From assembly GCF_034702125.1 (NCBI RefSeq), contig NC_085861.1, positions 46,536,222 to 46,600,221 of the forward strand: a stretch of 64,000 bases of DNA, in the 5' to 3' direction. Made by a program: the position numbers and the translations under genes. The first letter of the stretch is position 1. The number at the start of each line of letters is the position of its first letter. The notes beneath the pieces are model-generated. The model was given only the letters and a program-made list of their open reading frames with translations. It was not told the origin of the DNA and ran no database searches. Shown here one piece after another: positions 12,522-24,587 of the stretch. Source of the DNA: Engraulis encrasicolus. Its lineage: Eukaryota; Chordata; Actinopteri; Clupeiformes; Engraulidae.

Positions 12522-12853
12522 CAGTGGTTCTCTGCCTTTTTCAAAGAAAGACCCCCCACCTAACCTTATCATAAACATGCCAATACTCCCAACCAACAGC
12601 AGGGGGTTTAAGATTATGTAAATAGCACAGTAGTAAAAATGTTCAGTATAGGCCTACTATTATTGATAATGCTGTGTGATAACTATACAGATTCCTAGAA
12701 TGATGTGAGAGCTTCCATTCACTTTGAATGGGGCTTCCCATCACCCCTCATTTGTGACTGAGTGCCCCCATCTCAGCTGTCTTGCTCTCAACGCCCCACA
12801 AGAGCTCTGTAATGCCCCCTGGGGGGCTCTAGAGCCCCCGTTGAGAAACACTA
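12522..12853. mobile_element. hAT-type MITE, 332 bp
   Basis: Ends CAGTGGTTCTCTGCC and GTTGAGAAACACTA, flanked by identical 8-bp repeats ATTTAAAT at 12514-12521 and 12854-12861. It is related to 31363-31608, sharing the ends and the GCCCCCTGGGGG internal stretch. Confidence 0.8.
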
Positions 12854-15746
12854 ATTTAAATCGTGCAGTTACGAGCACCTTACTGATAACCTACTAAGTT
12901 GCATACGAAAATGTAAATATTCCATGTTATATTTAATTTATAATAAAATGTTGATACTGCTGAATTTAATTCTTACTGTCAATGTCCAATCTCATCTCAA
13001 TCTCAATGACTCACATCCTCAGAGTGCAACAGTGACAGAAACACACATTTCCATGGAAAGAGCTGTTGTTTGGCTTATACAGTATGAAGCAGTTATTTGG
13101 ACTGAGCTTTCTGCAAATATGATCAGATGTGTTTCTTTGCCTACTTCTTAGCCACTGTCTTATGAAAATGTTATGAACACGATTATCGGGTGAGGACTAT
13201 TATTTTCCACAAAGGACTCTCCAGTTGCCCAAAAATAAACCAATAAAAGGCCCTATTACAATGGTAACAGTGGTAAACTTCACCTTTGGAAAGGTTAGAG
13301 ATAATTAGCCTCTAAAGATTATGTGATTATATCTTACTATCTCAGATGCTGGCCAGCACTGTTGATATTCCACAGTGTTTACAGATTTTCTCAGGAGCAT
13401 ACTATCCACTAGCTTAATTAACCTCACTTCAAATACAGAGTGTCAGCTTTGTAGCGGGCCTAAGTTTGCCTTTTTAAAAAATATATCTGCATTTACTGTG
13501 GCTCCTTGGAAAATATAAGTAGAGGTATCCTCACATGTCATGTGATTTGCAATATATTAACTTACACCTAATTTACTATTGCAAATTGAGACTGTGACAC
13601 AGACAGTGCACTAAGATGTGAAACCCAAATGTACTAAAAGGGTTTCAAATGCAGTCTATAGAGTAGATAGAGTAGATTATTGACAAAGTGGTAAATAAGC
13701 ACATAAATAGGTGAATAAATATGGAAACGGGCCAACCCCAGTGTTGTAGTGCAATGCCTGACAAAGACCGTGAAGGCTGAAAGGCCTCAGTCAGTCTTCA
13801 TTTTCAGTGCCACTGTTTTCCCTTTCTTTTTAAAATCCCTTTAAATGACTCAAGCGCACATGCAACACTGAAGTAAGATATTATATTATATAAATAGACT
13901 GTAACAGGCACTTTGATGGAAACCCCTTGTTGGCCTGAGCAAACATGATTGTTTTAGAGTCCCTGTATGATTGCTCCATCAGGAGAGAGTGTGATTTCTC
14001 TCTATGCCTGTCTGGCCTATATTTTCTATACTTGCTGTTAACTGATTGCATAGACGGTATGGTATAGCCAAAAATACTGGATAAGAGGAAGATAACGCAA
14101 ACCACGCCCACTCAATGCAAAAGCGTGGGCTCAAGTTGGGTCTCCTAAGGGGGCGTTGTCCCCTCCTTCTTCTTCTATTTTTGAGGTGTTTGCTCAAGAC
14201 GTGCGCTACCGCCATCTACAGCGCTAAGGGGACTTGATTTATTCTCAACCTCAGGACTCCGAAGGTCTCCTAAACGAAGGTCTCCTAAAGGGGCGTTCAC
14301 CCGACATAAAGTGGATACCGGAAAAGAAACAAAATGACGCTTCTTGGTTAGATCCAGTTTCTTTGGTATAGCCTACACTCTCCCTTGAATACATGAACAC
14401 ATTCGAAAAAAAAATAGTGCCTCCAGCGACTCTATTTACTTGTTAAGGACTGTAGCAGGCAATGCAAAGAAAATAAACTATTTGACCCACCTGTATATAC
14501 TGTAAGAGTAGATATTTATCTGAATGCTCAACATTGCGGGCCATTCCAAAACTGTTACTGAGATATGCATTTAAGTGTCACAAGATTTATGCAGTTGCTG
14601 CATAGCCCAGTATTGCTGCTTTTCAAGCAGGGCCACCCTGTGCTGATAATGCGCTCAGCATTTCATCCAGTGTGCTAGAGCCCCTCGGCAAAGACGCTGA
14701 GACACTGTCGAAATATTTTGTGCTCTTTAGTTCAAATGAACACGTGGTTACAGAGACAGAGGTTATTTTATTAGCCTAAGGGCCTGTGAGCATATCAGTG
14801 CTGCTTTTTGACAGGTCAAGCAATAAATACAGTCATCACAACACGCACAATCCTTTTAACTTACCTTATATAGCTCTCAGTGAAATCCACCATCACTTAG
14901 CTGCAGGACCTGTCACAAGCATGTCACATGCAAGGCCTGTCTGTCTCACAGCCTTATAATGAGGAAATGTGAAGATTCCAATGACTATAATATTTATATT
15001 GGATGCCATATTCACTGTGATGCTAGTGTCAAGGCACACAACACATAATCGCCTTATAAGGTGAAGTGTGAGTTTGACTCCCATTTGTCATTGTGCTCAC
15101 ACAGTGCACACAAACTGTGTTTAATCCATCACACTGCAGCAGGTGAGCAGTCTAGCAGGTGCCCCCAGGAAGCAGGTAATGTGGTTTAATGTGGTGGTTT
15201 AATGCTCAGGGTACCTCAGTAAGACTGGAGGGTGGAGGAGAGCAGTGGTTATTTGCTCACTTAAAGAGAATTTAAGGAATTGACTGGCTACGTAGGCCTA
15301 TAGATCTTGCTCCTTAGCCTTATGAAGCCTTTACCAACCATTTAAACACAGAAAGGCATTTAGAGTCACAGTCAGTGGTCCACAGAAAGCTGTCCCCGCA
15401 TTGTCATTGTGACACAGCTCTCCACAGTACACAGTGCTCACAGCACACAACAAAATTGCATTTATGTCTAATCTGTGCAAGGGGCAGCTCCAAATGCCGT
15501 CCAAAGGGAGCAGTGTGGCAGTGGCAGGACGTGACCTGAAGAAGGCCGACAGGCCGAAACATTGTCACATTAAAAACTGCGGCACTTCTCTCCTCCTGCG
15601 ATTATATTTTCTGGTTGCCAGCACCTCTATTTCTGGTGTGCGTTTTGCACCTTCACTGATTAATTACTCTCCTCACCCATCTGGGGCCACCTTTGAGTAA
15701 CCTACCAGCAACCTTTGGTGCTGACACCCTAATCGCTTACCATTTG

Positions 15747-15883
15747 CAGGCCAGCCTCATATTGCCCCAGGCCCATGGAGATAGGGGGCCCAGAATTGGG
15801 TCCCAATTACATTGTATGTATTGGGTAGGGGGCCCTTTCAGATGAGTTTGTCCCGGCCCCAGCCAAAGCTGTCAGCGGCCTTG
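15747..15883. mobile_element. hAT-type MITE, 137 bp (GGGCCC family)
   Basis: It is bounded by CAGGCCAGCC and GCTGTCAGCGGCCTTG with identical 8-bp repeats ACCATTTG at 15739-15746 and 15884-15891. It shares the interior ACATTGTATGTATTG and the GTCAGCGG end with copies at 34762-34917 (complete) and about 43900-44027. Confidence 0.75.
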
Positions 15884-16388
15884 ACCATTTGAATTGTATT
15901 CTCTGTTGCCCACCAACTATACAGAGCACACATGCAAAACTGAGTATATGAAAATGTGTAGCTTTTATTGACCGTTCCGTTGGCTTGCACAGATTGTATG
16001 TCTAGCCTACTACAAGTTTGTAAGATTTCACGTTTAAACTGTATGTCTGGGTAGGCGATGTGTTCAAAACACATTTATACAAGACAAGTCACTTATGAGA
16101 TATAAAGGACATTGATTGGATAGCTCAGGTCACCGAGTAGGCCTATTTTTTTCCTGATAGCTCCCTCACATGATTCTCGTCCTCCATGCTACAGATTTCT
16201 TTAGAGAGACACTTCCAGTTGAGTAACACATTTTGACGCACTTGTTTTACAGACACGAGAAACACTGGTTGCACAACTCAACGCACGTTATTGTGACTTT
16301 CATAATTGGCCATCGATTTTCACACAGCCTATGGAAGCTATAGGGGTCTGCATGCAGTGTTGTGTGTCAGTAGGCTATGCGCAGCAGG

Positions 16389-17822
16389 TCAGTGCAAAGA
16401 CTCTGTAAGGCTGTGCTCACTCGGTGAGCTACGGCTCATGTTTGACAGGCTGGCCATGAGGGATTTCACCTTGTGTGCGTAGTAGTTCCTTAGATTGACG
16501 GAGGGCACCTCCTTGATCCCCTCGTCAAAGTCGCAGCTCCTCATCGCAACCTCCAGCTGCTTTTGTCTCTTGTAGAACAGAGAAAACTTGTTGAATATAA
16601 GCGTGATGGGAAGCACAACGACCAGGATTCCCGCGAGGATGCAAGCCGAGGCGGTGAGCTTTCCGGCGATGGTGAGGGGCACGACATCACCGTATCCTAC
16701 AGTCGTCATGCTCACTGTCGCCCACCACCAGCACTTGGGGATGGTGGTGAGGTCATCGTGGTCCTCTTTCTCAACAGTGTAAGCCATGACGGAGAAAAAG
16801 GATACCCCTACTGCGAGGTAGAGCAGCAGGAGACCCACCTCTTTGTAACTGTTCTTGAGGGTGGCGCCGAGGGAGCGCAGCCCGGTGGAATGGCGCGCGA
16901 GCTTCAGAATGCGGAAAATTCTCATTAGCCTCAGCACCTGCGCCACGCGCCCCAGGTTGGCCAGAGCCGGGCTGCTCTCCGCCACCAGGTTAATGACAAG
17001 TGTGAGGTAAAAGGGTAAGATGGACACAAGGTCAATCACATTCAACGGGTGTCTGAAAAAGTGTAGAAGATCCGGAGCCACGGCAAATCTGGCGAGAAGC
17101 TCGAAGGTGAACCACCCAATCCCAAAGTGCTCCACAATCTCGAATCGAGGATCCTCCAGCGGCTGCCCGTCACTGTCCAGCAAAACAAATTCTGACATAC
17201 TGTTCATACACATGGTTGCAATGGATCCCAACACAACGAGTATGGAGAACACGCTGATAATTCGACTTGGAATTGAGTATCCAGGGTTGTCGAGCATCAG
17301 CCAAATCCTCCGCCGAGCGCTTCCCAGCGGCTGTTTGTCAAACTTAGTGGCATCATTGTAGAATTCTAAAATCTCGTCAAAGGACGATGTTGTGCTCCCC
17401 TCCTCGCTTTTGTCCTCCCATTCATCTCGATTTGGTTCCATTATACGGCAGTGATATGCGTTACTGCAACAGGAGTCTATGAAGAACTCATTAATACCCC
17501 AGTATTCAATTTCTTGACTGAATGAAAATATACACAGCTCTGCCATGACATGCAACCGTCCAGTGTTGTAGAAATTCAAGACATATGGGAAAAGCGCAGG
17601 GTTTCGGTCGAAGTAAAACTCTTTCTCGGCGTCATCATAGTCATCACACAATTCCAGAATGGCATCTTTAGACTGGCACTGAAGCAAACGCGCCAGTCGC
17701 GTCTCAGGGAAACGAGAGAGTATATTTGAAAGGAGACGTTTTTTGAACCCCCCAACATTAATACGTATGATATTTTCCTCTATATGTGTACCACTCAGGT
17801 CTTCGAGGCTCTGGCCAGTCAT
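16389..17822 (-). CDS. kcns2: kcns2, silent voltage-gated K+ channel subunit Kv9.2
   Basis: 477 residues in one exon. KvS subunits do not conduct alone; they co-assemble with Kv2.1/Kv2.2 at the plasma membrane and shift their gating. Visible in order: T1/BTB tetramerisation domain (about 18-120, with FYFDRNPALFPYVL and the Cys-rich FFIDSCCS), S1 about 187-207, S2 about 228-247, S3 about 259-280, S4 about 290-310 (RVAQVLRLMRIFRILKLAR), S5 about 325-348, selectivity filter TTVGYGD at 373-379, S6 about 390-413. S6 has LPIT at 404-407 instead of the Kv2-type PxP hinge, the KvS hallmark. The C-terminus ends SSPSEHSLTESLH. The frame stays open 37 codons upstream, but MTGQSL at 17822 matches the mammalian start and has A at -3. 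Length equals human KCNS2. It lies between convergent stk3 and divergent nipal2. Confidence 0.96.
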   Translation of the reverse strand: MTGQSLEDLSGTHIEENIIRINVGGFKKRLLSNILSRFPETRLARLLQCQSKDAILELCDDYDDAEKEFYFDRNPALFPYVLNFYNTGRLHVMAELCIFSFSQEIEYWGINEFFIDSCCSNAYHCRIMEPNRDEWEDKSEEGSTTSSFDEILEFYNDATKFDKQPLGSARRRIWLMLDNPGYSIPSRIISVFSILVVLGSIATMCMNSMSEFVLLDSDGQPLEDPRFEIVEHFGIGWFTFELLARFAVAPDLLHFFRHPLNVIDLVSILPFYLTLVINLVAESSPALANLGRVAQVLRLMRIFRILKLARHSTGLRSLGATLKNSYKEVGLLLLYLAVGVSFFSVMAYTVEKEDHDDLTTIPKCWWWATVSMTTVGYGDVVPLTIAGKLTASACILAGILVVVLPITLIFNKFSLFYKRQKQLEVAMRSCDFDEGIKEVPSVNLRNYYAHKVKSLMASLSNMSRSSPSEHSLTESLH

Positions 17823-18660
17823 GTTTGGGGAGAGATGCTGCCGCTCGTGGCGTAGGTAACAGGTCCTACAAAGAGAGCGTGCACAAAAGAAGTAGATGTT
17901 GTATGACAAGTAAGCAGTGCGCGGATAGATCACAATAGATTAAATACGTTGTAAGATTAGGCTACATTGCCCATAGAAAGTGCAGACATAGACCACCGAA
18001 TATAACTCAAATATTTGTTTGAATACTAAGTTTAAACACCATTGTAATTGTCAATTTTGTCCTTAAAAGTAGCCTACACCAAAATACACATTGAATCTAT
18101 GGACTGCGAGTAGGATAGACTATTCAAACATGTGGAGCATCTAACAAACATCAAATGAAAAAAGCTATCGTATACTCACAGAAAACAAAATCTACCAGAT
18201 ATCTTTGTTTTCCGCCAAATTGGCACGGGAACTCCATAGACAATGTCGGTGTAAATCCAGTATTCAAGTTGAGTATAACCGTGTCACCGTGCCTCCGCTT
18301 GGTGTTAAGCGACCTGCTTCACCGTCTGACGTGTATTGTCTCCCAGAGAAGGGGTTCCCGCCCGGTATCCACCGCCTTGTTTGCGTTGGTAAATTAACAC
18401 CGGTTGATTGAGCACTCTCCCTCTTGAGTGGGTAAACGAGACCACGCCGCGTCGGCAAAACATTTTACACTGTCACGTTCCCTACGGCTGTCCTCCGTGT
18501 AGGGACTCCCTCGCATTACCATGCGCGCCGTCTGATGCTGCGCAGCAACACGTAGGCTGGTCGCTTCCCACCGGAATGGTTTTAACACCTCTGTGGTACT
18601 GAAAAGGACAGCTCCCGAGCCTACCTCAGAAGAAGCGCGCTCTCGCACACTCAGCGACTA
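17823..18660 (-). promoter_or_regulatory. kcns2: putative kcns2 5' UTR and promoter region
   Basis: On the minus strand an acceptor-like CTCTCTTTGTAG ends at 17866, 44 bases before the start codon, and a donor-like TCT/GTGAGTAT lies at about 18180. This would give a non-coding first exon upstream of about 18180 and a 314-bp 5' UTR intron, as in mammals, where the coding exon follows a separate 5' exon. The segment 18280-18650 has more CpG than its surroundings. The transcription start is not determined. Confidence 0.35.
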
Positions 18661-20443
18661 CTACACACTACACACACATGCACAGAGATACGCATGGCCC
18701 CCATGCTACTGAATAATCTGAAAAACAACTATGTAGGCTACTGCATGCTATGTATGGTGGAATTTCGTAGTGTATTATTTCTGCTGTCATAAGAGGTGGT
18801 GGTTTAATGATTGAACGAATTAGGTTACTCCAGAGTGATGCACAGTAAAAGGCTTAGATGTGTGCTTGTATTGACCTAAGCATACATGACGCGTAAAAAG
18901 CAACATCCATCTTCATTATTTCCACATCCGCGCGCACGAGGGAAACGATACTGAAAGAGGACACTAGCTTTCACCGGCTCTTGATGAGTGTTTTCTCCCA
19001 TTGTTTCACTCAAATTGAAACTCTCTTCGCTTCTCCGGGCCAACTCCCCCGAAGCCAATGATAGTATAGCCCTACTACTCCGTTTTAATCTAATCTAGCC
19101 TTTATTTTTGAGTGGATGCTCTTTCAAAATAACATCAGAGGTTGAGAGACACTTCACACTTGTCTGAAATCAATTGCGTTTTCCTGGCAAGGCTGCATAT
19201 TGGGCTGGCTTCCTCGCATTGGTGAGAGCGGGGCTCGCCTGCTGTGTTGGGTAGCAGTGGTGTGTAGTAGAACCCAGTCTTTGCCATTCTACCAGCTTGT
19301 TTTTTTTCCCCATTTTCTTTTTTTTTCTTTTTGTTAAAAGTGTGTAGTGCACGACGCTGTAGGCTTCCAAGGCTTCCTGTGAAGTCTCAGAAGACACAGA
19401 GGCAGAGCCGCGCGCTGCTGCTGTCTACTGTTGCTTCTGAGACTTCGGAGGATTCAAATCTGGGTCACTTTATAGGCTGCACTGTTCACTCTTGGCAGGC
19501 GTAGCGAATGTGTTCGAGCCGCACACATAGGCTTCCATCTCTTTTTAAGCGTATTGACACACATAGTAAATGCCGCAATAAATGGCCCTGTGGTTTTTGT
19601 GGGGATATATTTAAGGACCAGAAGGTGGGTTCGACGTGTTATAGCCAAATGAAATGCTCCAGTCAAGTGCAACTCTAAATCATTACAACAATGTGAGGTT
19701 ATTGTAGACACCCTCAGTTCAAAGGTTGGTTTCTGTGTTTTTACACACGACACTGCTTATGGGAATGATTCTGGAAGCTATGATGTAATTCATGACCAAA
19801 AGACAAAATGGCAATAGGCTTACCATCTGTTTAAAAAACAATGGCAGGGAATCTAAGTAAGATTGATAAAGGCCTAGGTGCTTCGATTCAAAATTATTCC
19901 TGCCATTCCAGATCAATATCTTTTCCAGCAGGTAATGCAAGAATAGACCATGGCTTTCATGTAATGGTGAAGTTCTTGACTTCTTGACTTGTGATTTTCC
20001 TCTTGACCGGACCCATCATTCTCCTGCAAAAAAATGAGTAGTTCTACTGTTAACATTAGACATTCTCTCTATGTCTTTTCATGTTGGAGAGTTTTGGGTG
20101 ACAGCACTCCTTTATCATGCCTGCAGAGCCGGTGCATGTAGGCCTATCCTCAGAGGAGTGAGCTAGTGCGTAGGAGTCAGGCTGGACTACATACAGAGCA
20201 CATATCTTAGCTTTCAGAGTCTCCCTCTCTCTGTCTCTCTCTGTCTCTCTGTCTCTATTTCTGTCTGTCTGTCTCTCTCTCCCCCCTCTCTCTCTGTCTT
20301 CCTCTCCTCCATCTATTCACTCTTTTTCTCTCCTTTTTTAATCTCACTCTTCAGTTCTTTCTCTCTCCCTTACTCCTTCTCTGTCTGCCTCACCTCTCTT
20401 TGTCCATCTTTTTTTTGTCAATTCTCTCTCTTCTTTATGTCCC

Positions 20444-20597
20444 TGTAGCGAAGGGGAGTAGAGTTGCCCAGCTGGGACTCGAACCCAGACCTTCTGGAGT
20501 AGTAAACCGGGGCTCTGACCGCGACACCAAAGAGCCAGGCTCATTGGCATGTTAGTCAGAACACACCCACAACCCTAGTGATGGTCACTCCATCACA
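20444..20597 (-). repeat. 3' LTR of the TRIM-like element, with tRNA-like box
   Basis: 154 bp. On the minus strand it contains an A-box-like TTTGGTGTCGCGGTCAGAG and a B-box GGTTCGAGTCCC, spaced as in a tRNA gene. It differs from the other LTR by a 6-bp gap (GGATCT) and a few substitutions, so the insertion is not brand new. Confidence 0.75.
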
Positions 20598-20814
20598 CTG
20601 CCTTCCCCTTCGGGAAGCGCACCCGTGCGCTTCACACACTCATGGTGTCCCTCACGCAACTGCCCATCATGCTTCTCCCATCCAGTGTGCCCCGTCATCA
20701 ATGCTTCACCCATCACTGGGGTCCCTCACACTGGGGTCACCAATCCTGGGGGTCCCTCACATGGAATTACGGCTCACACACAATGGGTACGCTTCCGATG
20801 GCCTCACGGTACCA

Positions 20815-20831
20815 TCCCACTTCTGACACCA
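20815..20831 (-). other. primer binding site, tRNA-Leu type
   Basis: TCCCACTTCTGACACCA on the plus strand equals the 3' end of a metazoan leucine tRNA with CCA, as I recall it. The minus strand is therefore complementary to that tRNA. It sits 2 bases inside the LTR edge, the canonical position. Confidence 0.7.
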
Positions 20832-20833
20832 TT

Positions 20834-20993
20834 TGTAGCGAAGGGGAGTAGAGTTGCCCAGCTGGGACTCGAACCCAGACCTTCTGGATCTGGAGTAGTA
20901 AACCGGGGCTCTGACCGCTACACCAAAGAGCCAGGCTCGTTGGCACGTTAGTCAGAACACACCCACAACCCTAGTGATGGTCACTCCATCACA
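20834..20993 (-). repeat. 5' LTR of the TRIM-like element, with tRNA-like box
   Basis: 160 bp. It carries on the minus strand a TGGTGTAGCGGTCAG A-box and a GGTTCGAGTCCC B-box within a tRNA-like stretch of about 80 bases. The acceptor ends do not pair well, so a functional tRNA is unlikely, but an internal RNA polymerase III promoter is possible. Confidence 0.75.
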
Positions 20994-21154
20994 GTCCCTC
21001 TATCTCTGCCTCTTTATTCTCTCCATCTCTCTCCCTCCCATGTCTCTCTCTCTCCCGTCTTCATCTCTTTGTATCTCTGTGTCTCTCTCCTCTCCACCCT
21101 CCTCTCTTTAACCCCCTATAATCTTCATCTCCCTTTATCTCCCTTTATCTCCCT

Positions 21155-21158
<4 letters not shown>

Positions 21159-21239
<81 letters not shown>

Positions 21240-21240
21240 A
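21159..21240 (+). repeat. (TC)n microsatellite
   Basis: About 80 bases of nearly pure TC at the end of a kilobase of pyrimidine-rich sequence interrupted by the TRIM-like element. Confidence 0.95.
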
Positions 21241-21820
21241 TAATTCCAGGAAGAGCAGGAGGATCACCTGATGAGGGTCACCAGTGATTTTGCTGCCGTT
21301 GTTTACGACCGCCATCAGCTCGACATCATCCAGTCATATAACCCCCTACCCCCCAGCCCTCACCCTCACCCCACGGCCTGGATAAGATTTTAACCATTAG
21401 CCCCCACAGGTGATCAGACCCAGCCTGCCTGCCTGGCTGTTGATTGATGCCGTCAATAAAGTCAGCCATATGTTCTGCACGGAGTACAAGCCAAGAAAGA
21501 AAAAAAAGCTTGCAGACTGGACGAGATCTGTGGAGTGAATCAGTCCAATGTGATGGAGTATAGATGGTCGGTTGATTTATTTGGGGCTGTAAAGGAAAGC
21601 GGTTAAGCGAAGTCATGTTACTCACGCAGATGTTTGGGAAATGTCTCCTGTCTTTCTCCTGCATGACGGCTCGCACGCAGCACTGCTGTAAATCACCCTC
21701 GACGTCACTTTGACCTGCCTGTCACCATTAAAGTCTCATATTAGACTATTAAATGTCAAACTATGTTCCATTTGGATCATTTACTATAGTGCAGTTTGTT
21801 TCGGTTTAAGATTTTAATAC

Positions 21821-22060
<240 letters not shown>

Positions 22061-22256
22061 TGCAGGGGGTGCTTGGACAGAACCAAGGCCTTGAACTCGC
22101 TTGGCAGCGCAATTCAAAGTCTAATAAAAAGTTAATATACACATTCATTTATACTCTACCTGGATTTGTCCTTGTAGCTTAGACCCGAGGGCCGGCACAC
22201 CATTGTGTGTGTGTGTGAGTGTGAGTGTGTGTGTGTGTGTGAGAAGGTGTGAGGGC

Positions 22257-22309
<53 letters not shown>

Positions 22310-22517
22310 AAAAAGTTCTTTATGTACAATAAGGTTGTTATACAATCACTCCATGGTGGCTGGCCAGGGTCAAGCTCTACATACATTAAATGGATTCATC
22401 TACAGGAGATGGCAGTTCATCATTCAATACAGAGCACAAAGCATTTATGTAGCACCACCTTGCTTCATAAGTTTCCAAATCACTCATAAGTTTATAAAAA
22501 CGAAAATCAACAACCCT

Positions 22518-22835
22518 TCACTTAACCAGTGAAGGAAACACATTTGAAACCTTGCATCCAGGTATTCTCTCCACTCTGTTCCTCCTGGTAACATAAATTG
22601 TGATCTTGGCTTCACCCAGAATGAAATTGATCATTTGGCATACATGTTGTTTACGCATTACATACTTAAACCCAAGAATAAAGGTCTCTGCAGAGAATTC
22701 TTCATTACAATGGTTGAAAATACGCCTCAAGCTAGAAAACAATGGTCGCAACCTTGTACATTGTCGAAAAGCATGAAATACTGACTCCCTTTTGAGTCAG
22801 AAGGGACACTCCTGGCCAACATTTGGATTTTAAAC
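22518..22835 (-). pseudogene. LINE ORF2 C-terminal fragment
   Basis: The minus strand encodes, with a frame change near 22740, residues resembling the C-terminal part of fish L1/Tx1-type LINE ORF2. A Cys/Val-Phe-His-like segment is followed by RPLFSSLRRIFNH, FILGFKYVMRKQ and INFILGEAKITIYVTRR. The reverse transcriptase and endonuclease are absent, so this is a 5'-truncated dead copy. Its 3' end is unclear, somewhere before 22300. Confidence 0.6.
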
Positions 22836-23182
22836 AGAGAGAGAGAGAGAGAGAGAGATTTGGGTCTTGTGTCTTCACTTCATTTGGTCCAATCTCTGTG
22901 ACTGATAAACAGGATGAAGGAGAAGCTGTGTAAAGGCTGTTGGTGGGTGTGCGGCAAACTGTCTCTACCATCCTGTAATAATAACGGTAATGTACGTAAT
23001 GTAATACAGGACATCATACAACTTTTTTTTGTGATCAAGTTTTTATTATATAATAGTCAAACCATTGTAAGAGCACGTAGAAATGTAGGTATAGAAAACA
23101 TTGTGAAAGTTGGAGGGAAAGCATATAGGTTACAAAGTTAAAATGTAGAGAAGAAGCGCTCTCCACACAAACCTAAAACTAA

Positions 23183-23452
23183 GGTGCTGTTTCCACGTAG
23201 CTGGATATTTTTATGTGTATATTTTTTTCTCCTGGTTGCATTGGTTTTGCATTGGTTTTGGCCTTCCGTTTCCACGTAGCTGATATTTAAAATCCAGGTA
23301 TAAAAAGCAGGAGAAAAAAATATCCTGTTTAGGGAGCTGAAACGCATTTGTTACAATGGAGGATTTATTTTTATCCACATGTTGCGCTTACACCTCAACA
23401 GGAGAAAAAAATACCCTGCTAAAAAAATATCCTGCTACATGGAAACAGCACC
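23183..23452. mobile_element. Harbinger-like MITE, 270 bp
   Basis: Inverted ends GGTGCTGTTTCCACGTAGC and GCTACATGGAAACAGCACC, flanked by the 3-bp duplication TAA (23180-23182 and 23453-23455), which is typical of PIF/Harbinger elements. The interior holds repeated AAAAAAATATCCTG motifs and a second internal copy of the TTTCCACGTAGCTG end. Confidence 0.75.
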
Positions 23453-23770
23453 TAATAGGCTTCCAAAAAACCCATATAACACACAAGTTGCAATACACAT
23501 ATAACTCCACGTCTGACCCAATGAAATATGCAACTCAAATAAATGGTCAACAGCAACACACACACAAACATATTTACATTTTAAAAATAAAATTATTTCA
23601 CAGCCCACTTGGAATACTTTCTCGACCCACCAGTGAGCCCCGACCCACAGTTTGAGAATCACTGTTGTACAGCAATACTACGGTACACAGGCCGCACCAA
23701 GATTGAAAAAAAAAAATCACGACATTCACAACACTTGAGCATACGTGTGAGTGTGCAGTGCATTTAATAC

Positions 23771-23912
23771 AGTTTTGATTAATTGAATGTCTTCAATGAG
23801 GATGTGTACTATGATATCAAAACAGATGGATAACATTTGCAGTTTTGTAGAAAGTGTCTCTCTCTTTCTCTCTCTGTCTGTCTGTCTCTGTCTGTCTGTC
23901 TCTCTCTCTCTG
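23771..23912 (+). repeat. duplicated block B, copy 2
   Basis: Direct, near-identical copy of 21821-21962 about 1.95 kb away. The high identity in non-coding DNA implies recent duplication, gene conversion or an assembly artefact. Confidence 0.85.
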
Positions 23913-24040
23913 TGTGTGCGCGTGCACACATGTATGAGTCATAAACAGTGTTCATGCTCATATTTAAACATAAAAAAGCTAGGCCTATTGTGAGAGTAGG
24001 CCTAGTTGTCTGCGCGTGTGTAGCCCATTTTTCGGTGTGT

Positions 24041-24082
<42 letters not shown>

Positions 24083-24587
24083 TTCCATACCGGTGCCTCA
24101 GAATGAGCTGGGGTTTTACATTTGAAAGGAAGCGACAGAGGCACATCTGTGAGGGTAATTTATTTAGCTGAGCTGGCCAGTGCAATCAGCTGCTCAAACA
24201 TCCATTTGCTTTACCGAGAGACCGAGTGAGTGCCGGAACAAGCAGAGCTTAATCACCTGCGAGCAAAGAGCAGGTGTGCTGCTGCTTTACTCTGCCTCAG
24301 CCTATCTCAGCAATGCCGGAGTGAGATCAGAGGCTTCAGTCCGTTACGTTCCTCTCACACAGCTGCCTGTCAGCTTGTCTCCTGCTTCTCTGTACAATGG
24401 GGTAGGCCTACACTGGAGTACAATGGGGCTAGAGTCTGAGCGTGGGAATAATTACAGCTTCCAAATCTTTACACAACACATGAATATAAAGAAACGCAAT
24501 TACACATTGAACACATTAAAAATGCATCATCCTCCCCCAGGGTATAATCAAAAGGGAGAATCACAGGTGCTGCCTGCAAGCAACACT

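Larger units (their letters stand above)
10140..16388. other. intergenic region between stk3 and kcns2 (convergent)
   Basis: No gene found. Identified contents are a foldback element with telomere-like repeats (11404-11739), a tRNA SINE (11892-12064), hAT elements (12522-12853 and 15747-15883) and a hairpin core (15535-15564). A TTTATT at 15964-15969 reads AATAAA on the minus strand, about 420 bases after the kcns2 stop, and may be its polyadenylation signal. The remainder is AT-rich sequence without recognised features. Confidence 0.6.
20444..20993 (-). mobile_element. TRIM-like mini-LTR retroelement, 550 bp
   Basis: Two direct terminal repeats, 154 and 160 bp, start TGTAGCG and end CATCACA. 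They bracket a 236-bp non-coding interior. The element is flanked by the 5-bp duplication GTCCC (20439-20443 and 20994-20998). Read on the minus strand, the first LTR is followed after 2 bases by TGGTGTCAGAAGTGGGA (20815-20831), which is complementary to the 3' end of a leucine tRNA including CCA, so it is a primer binding site. A purine-rich GAAGGGGAAGGCAG directly precedes the second LTR (20598-20611), as a polypurine tract should. No gag or pol is present, so it would need another element to move. Confidence 0.8.

Noticed and set aside
16563..16928. 121-codon plus-strand frame opposite kcns2
   Set aside because: It is the antisense shadow of a conserved channel gene.
17823..17933. 37-codon in-frame upstream extension of kcns2
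   Set aside because: The sequence does not resemble KCNS2 N-termini, and MTGQSL at 17822 matches the known start with a good context. The extension crosses a likely 5' UTR splice acceptor.
20853..20935. Possible genuine tRNA gene on the minus strand
   Set aside because: A and B boxes are present, but the acceptor stem does not pair, and the same sequence lies in both LTRs of a retroelement.
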